64,000 bases of DNA, taken from contig CAMIXG010000003.1 of NCBI GenBank assembly GCA_946402705.1, positions 1-64,000 of the forward strand. The letters run 5' to 3'. The DNA is from an uncultured Tissierellia bacterium (GTDB lineage: Bacteria > Bacillota > Clostridia > Tissierellales > Tissierellaceae). Positions 62,960-64,000 of this stretch are shown piece after piece; the first letter of the stretch is position 1, and the number at the start of each line of letters is the position of its first letter. Both the position numbers and the translations under genes were made by a program. Below the pieces are notes generated by a model. It was not told where the DNA came from. It searched no databases and saw nothing but the letters and a program-made list of their open reading frames with translations.

Positions 62960-63077
62960 ACTTTATCACCCCATTTGTTAATCTATACCCTTTTTAAGAT
63001 ATGTTTTTATGAAAAAATTATGTATAATTAAATATAGATTATATTTTTAATTATATTCAGTTATTTAGGAGGTCAAA

Positions 63078-63845
63078 ATGGACAATAAGAAGTTTAACAG
63101 TAAATTAAAAATGTTTATAAGCTTTTTTATAATTGCTCTTGTTTTTAGTAAGGCTATAAGTATGAGCCCTAGAATGGTAAAAATAGAAGAGTTTAGAGAA
63201 ATGGAAACAAAAAAATCTCAAAGCAAGTACCTAGCATCAACTATTACAGTAGATGATAAAAAAAGAAGTATAGTAAATAATCCTGATGATAATTTAGTTT
63301 TAATAAACAAGGATAGATACTTACCTGATGGTTATAAGCCAAAGGATTTAGTTGTACCAGATGTTGATTTTTCTTTTGATGAAGATGTTGATAAAAGATA
63401 CCTTCGTAAAGAAGCTGCAGAGCATTTGGAAAAACTTTTTAAGGCTGCTAAAAAAGATGGAATAGAATTATATGCTTCATCTGGTTATAGACCATATGAA
63501 AGACAGGTTGAGCTTTTTAATGCAAAACTTGAAAAAGATGGTGAGGCTGAAGCTAAAAGACTTGTAGCTATGCCAGGTCAAAGTGAGCATCAAACTGGAC
63601 TTGCCATGGATGTTACCAGCAGAGAAATAAAGTTTTTACTAGAAAAAGAATTTGAGGATACAAAAGAGGGAAAATGGATAAAGGATAATTCTCACAAGTT
63701 TGGATTTATCATAAGATATCCTAAGGAAAAAGAAAATATAACTCTTTATAGTTACGAACCTTGGCATATTAGATATGTTGGTAAGGATGCGGAAACTATC
63801 TACAAGGAAAAAGTCTCACTTGAAGAGTTTTTAGCTAATAAATAA
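63078..63845 (+). CDS. VanY-like D-alanyl-D-alanine carboxypeptidase (M15B)
   Basis: A 255-residue protein with an N-terminal membrane anchor or signal (about 12-28, FISFFIIALVFSKAISM) and an extracellular LAS-type metallopeptidase domain (about 100-245): YASSGYRPYERQVELF (near 132), zinc motif PGQSEHQTGLAMDV (histidine and aspartate ligands) and EPWHIRYVG (third zinc histidine). It trims the terminal D-Ala from peptidoglycan stems. No van resistance genes are adjacent, so wall maturation is more likely than glycopeptide resistance. AGGAGG seven bases before ATG. Confidence 0.93.
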   Translation: MDNKKFNSKLKMFISFFIIALVFSKAISMSPRMVKIEEFREMETKKSQSKYLASTITVDDKKRSIVNNPDDNLVLINKDRYLPDGYKPKDLVVPDVDFSFDEDVDKRYLRKEAAEHLEKLFKAAKKDGIELYASSGYRPYERQVELFNAKLEKDGEAEAKRLVAMPGQSEHQTGLAMDVTSREIKFLLEKEFEDTKEGKWIKDNSHKFGFIIRYPKEKENITLYSYEPWHIRYVGKDAETIYKEKVSLEEFLANK

Positions 63846-63857
63846 TAGGTTAAAATA

Positions 63858-63885
63858 TTGATTAAATTCATACTTATGATATACT
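63858..63885 (+). promoter_or_regulatory. Promoter of the ABC-F gene
   Basis: TTGATT (63858-63863) and extended -10 TGATATACT (TATACT 63880-63885), spacing 16 bp. Confidence 0.5.
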
Positions 63886-63924
63886 TTTCCTATTGAAAAT
63901 ATTAAAGAGAAGGTTGGTAGTTAA

Positions 63925-64000
63925 ATGATAAGTGTAAATGATCTTAGTGTAAGATTTGGATCTCAAAAACTATTTGAAGATGTTAATCTTATGTTTACTT
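63925..64000 (+). CDS. ABC-F family ATPase, N-terminus only (cut by the window)
   Basis: Twenty-five codons from ATG at 63925, reading MISVNDLSVRFGSQKLFEDV, the start of a typical first ABC domain of ABC-F translation factors (EttA, Uup or antibiotic-resistance types). The Walker A motif would follow beyond the window edge, so the subgroup cannot be determined. AGAAGG lies upstream. Confidence 0.75.
   Translation, partial: MISVNDLSVRFGSQKLFEDVNLMFT

Noticed and set aside
58057..63845. Antibiotic-resistance cluster (beta-lactamase-like, ABC exporter, VanY-like)
   Set aside because: The hydrolase is of the broad PBP4*/esterase family, VanY-like enzymes are common wall carboxypeptidases, and no vanHAX or regulator genes are present.

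Overview
The window is low-GC DNA from a Gram-positive anaerobe. The gene families point to Clostridia, probably the Peptostreptococcales/Tissierellales side: SLH-anchored surface proteins, two lipoteichoic-acid-synthase-type enzymes, a 2-hydroxyacyl-CoA dehydratase (Had/Fld-type) Stickland operon, pyruvate phosphate dikinase with its regulatory protein, and Trk potassium uptake. No rRNA, tRNA, CRISPR array, prophage or intact transposon was found. Nearly all genes lie on the minus strand. The exceptions are the MATE gene, the AraC-type regulator, the VanY-like peptidase and the partial ABC-F gene at the right end.

Layout. 1-112: a cobalamin riboswitch with its own promoter, reading leftwards out of the window. 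475-8550: three secreted surface proteins, namely a protein with an internal domain duplication, a three-SLH protein translationally coupled to it, and a 1205-residue candidate main S-layer protein with a consensus promoter and a long leader. 8.9-9.6 kb, 4.5-4.8 kb and 16.6-16.8 kb: clusters of REP-like palindromes next to a GTAG tetranucleotide, partly in tandem units of about 130 bp. 10.0-16.3 kb: an RND pump, lipoprotein adaptor and TolC-like protein, led by a small helix-turn-helix gene that looks like the N-terminus of an IS21 transposase without its catalytic domain. 16.8-22.0 kb: a CtpA-type protease and two LTA synthase-like sulfatases. 22.2-23.9 kb: a zinc-ribbon TcaA/YvbJ-like membrane protein.

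24.1-32.8 kb: an operon for reductive amino-acid fermentation, in the order CoA transferase, dehydratase subunits B and C, acyl-CoA dehydrogenase, EtfB, EtfA, YkvI-like transporter and the ATP-dependent dehydratase activator. 33.0-37.8 kb: FtsH-like protease, TrkA, TrkH and a 72-residue protein. 37.9-40.5 kb: glutamate-cysteine ligase next to an ATP-grasp ligase, which suggests a thiol peptide pathway. 40.7-43.8 kb: RtcB, dihydrofolate reductase and a copper-amine-oxidase-N-like secreted protein. 43.8-48.4 kb: a DtxR-family regulator and a complete TroABCD-type metal ABC importer, both of whose permeases carry C-terminal winged-helix-like extensions. 48.6-51.2 kb: a MATE exporter, then a preQ1-I-like riboswitch controlling a radical-SAM protein (candidate queuine lyase) and QueT.

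51.3-58.0 kb: two small secreted proteins, an AraC-type regulator with a Fur-box-like site, an Spx/ArsC-like protein, a small membrane protein, pyruvate phosphate dikinase with its kinase/pyrophosphorylase, and a DUF896 protein. 58.0-64.0 kb: a class-C beta-lactamase-like serine hydrolase, a heterodimeric ABC exporter, a VanY-like carboxypeptidase and the start of an ABC-F ATPase. The points most worth following up are the coupled IS21-like regulator of a tripartite pump in a seemingly single-membrane organism, the pump's missing TM4 aspartates, the GTAG-palindrome arrays, the preQ1-controlled queuine-salvage pair, and the glutamate-cysteine-ligase/ATP-grasp pair. All assignments come from reading the sequence; no database search was run.
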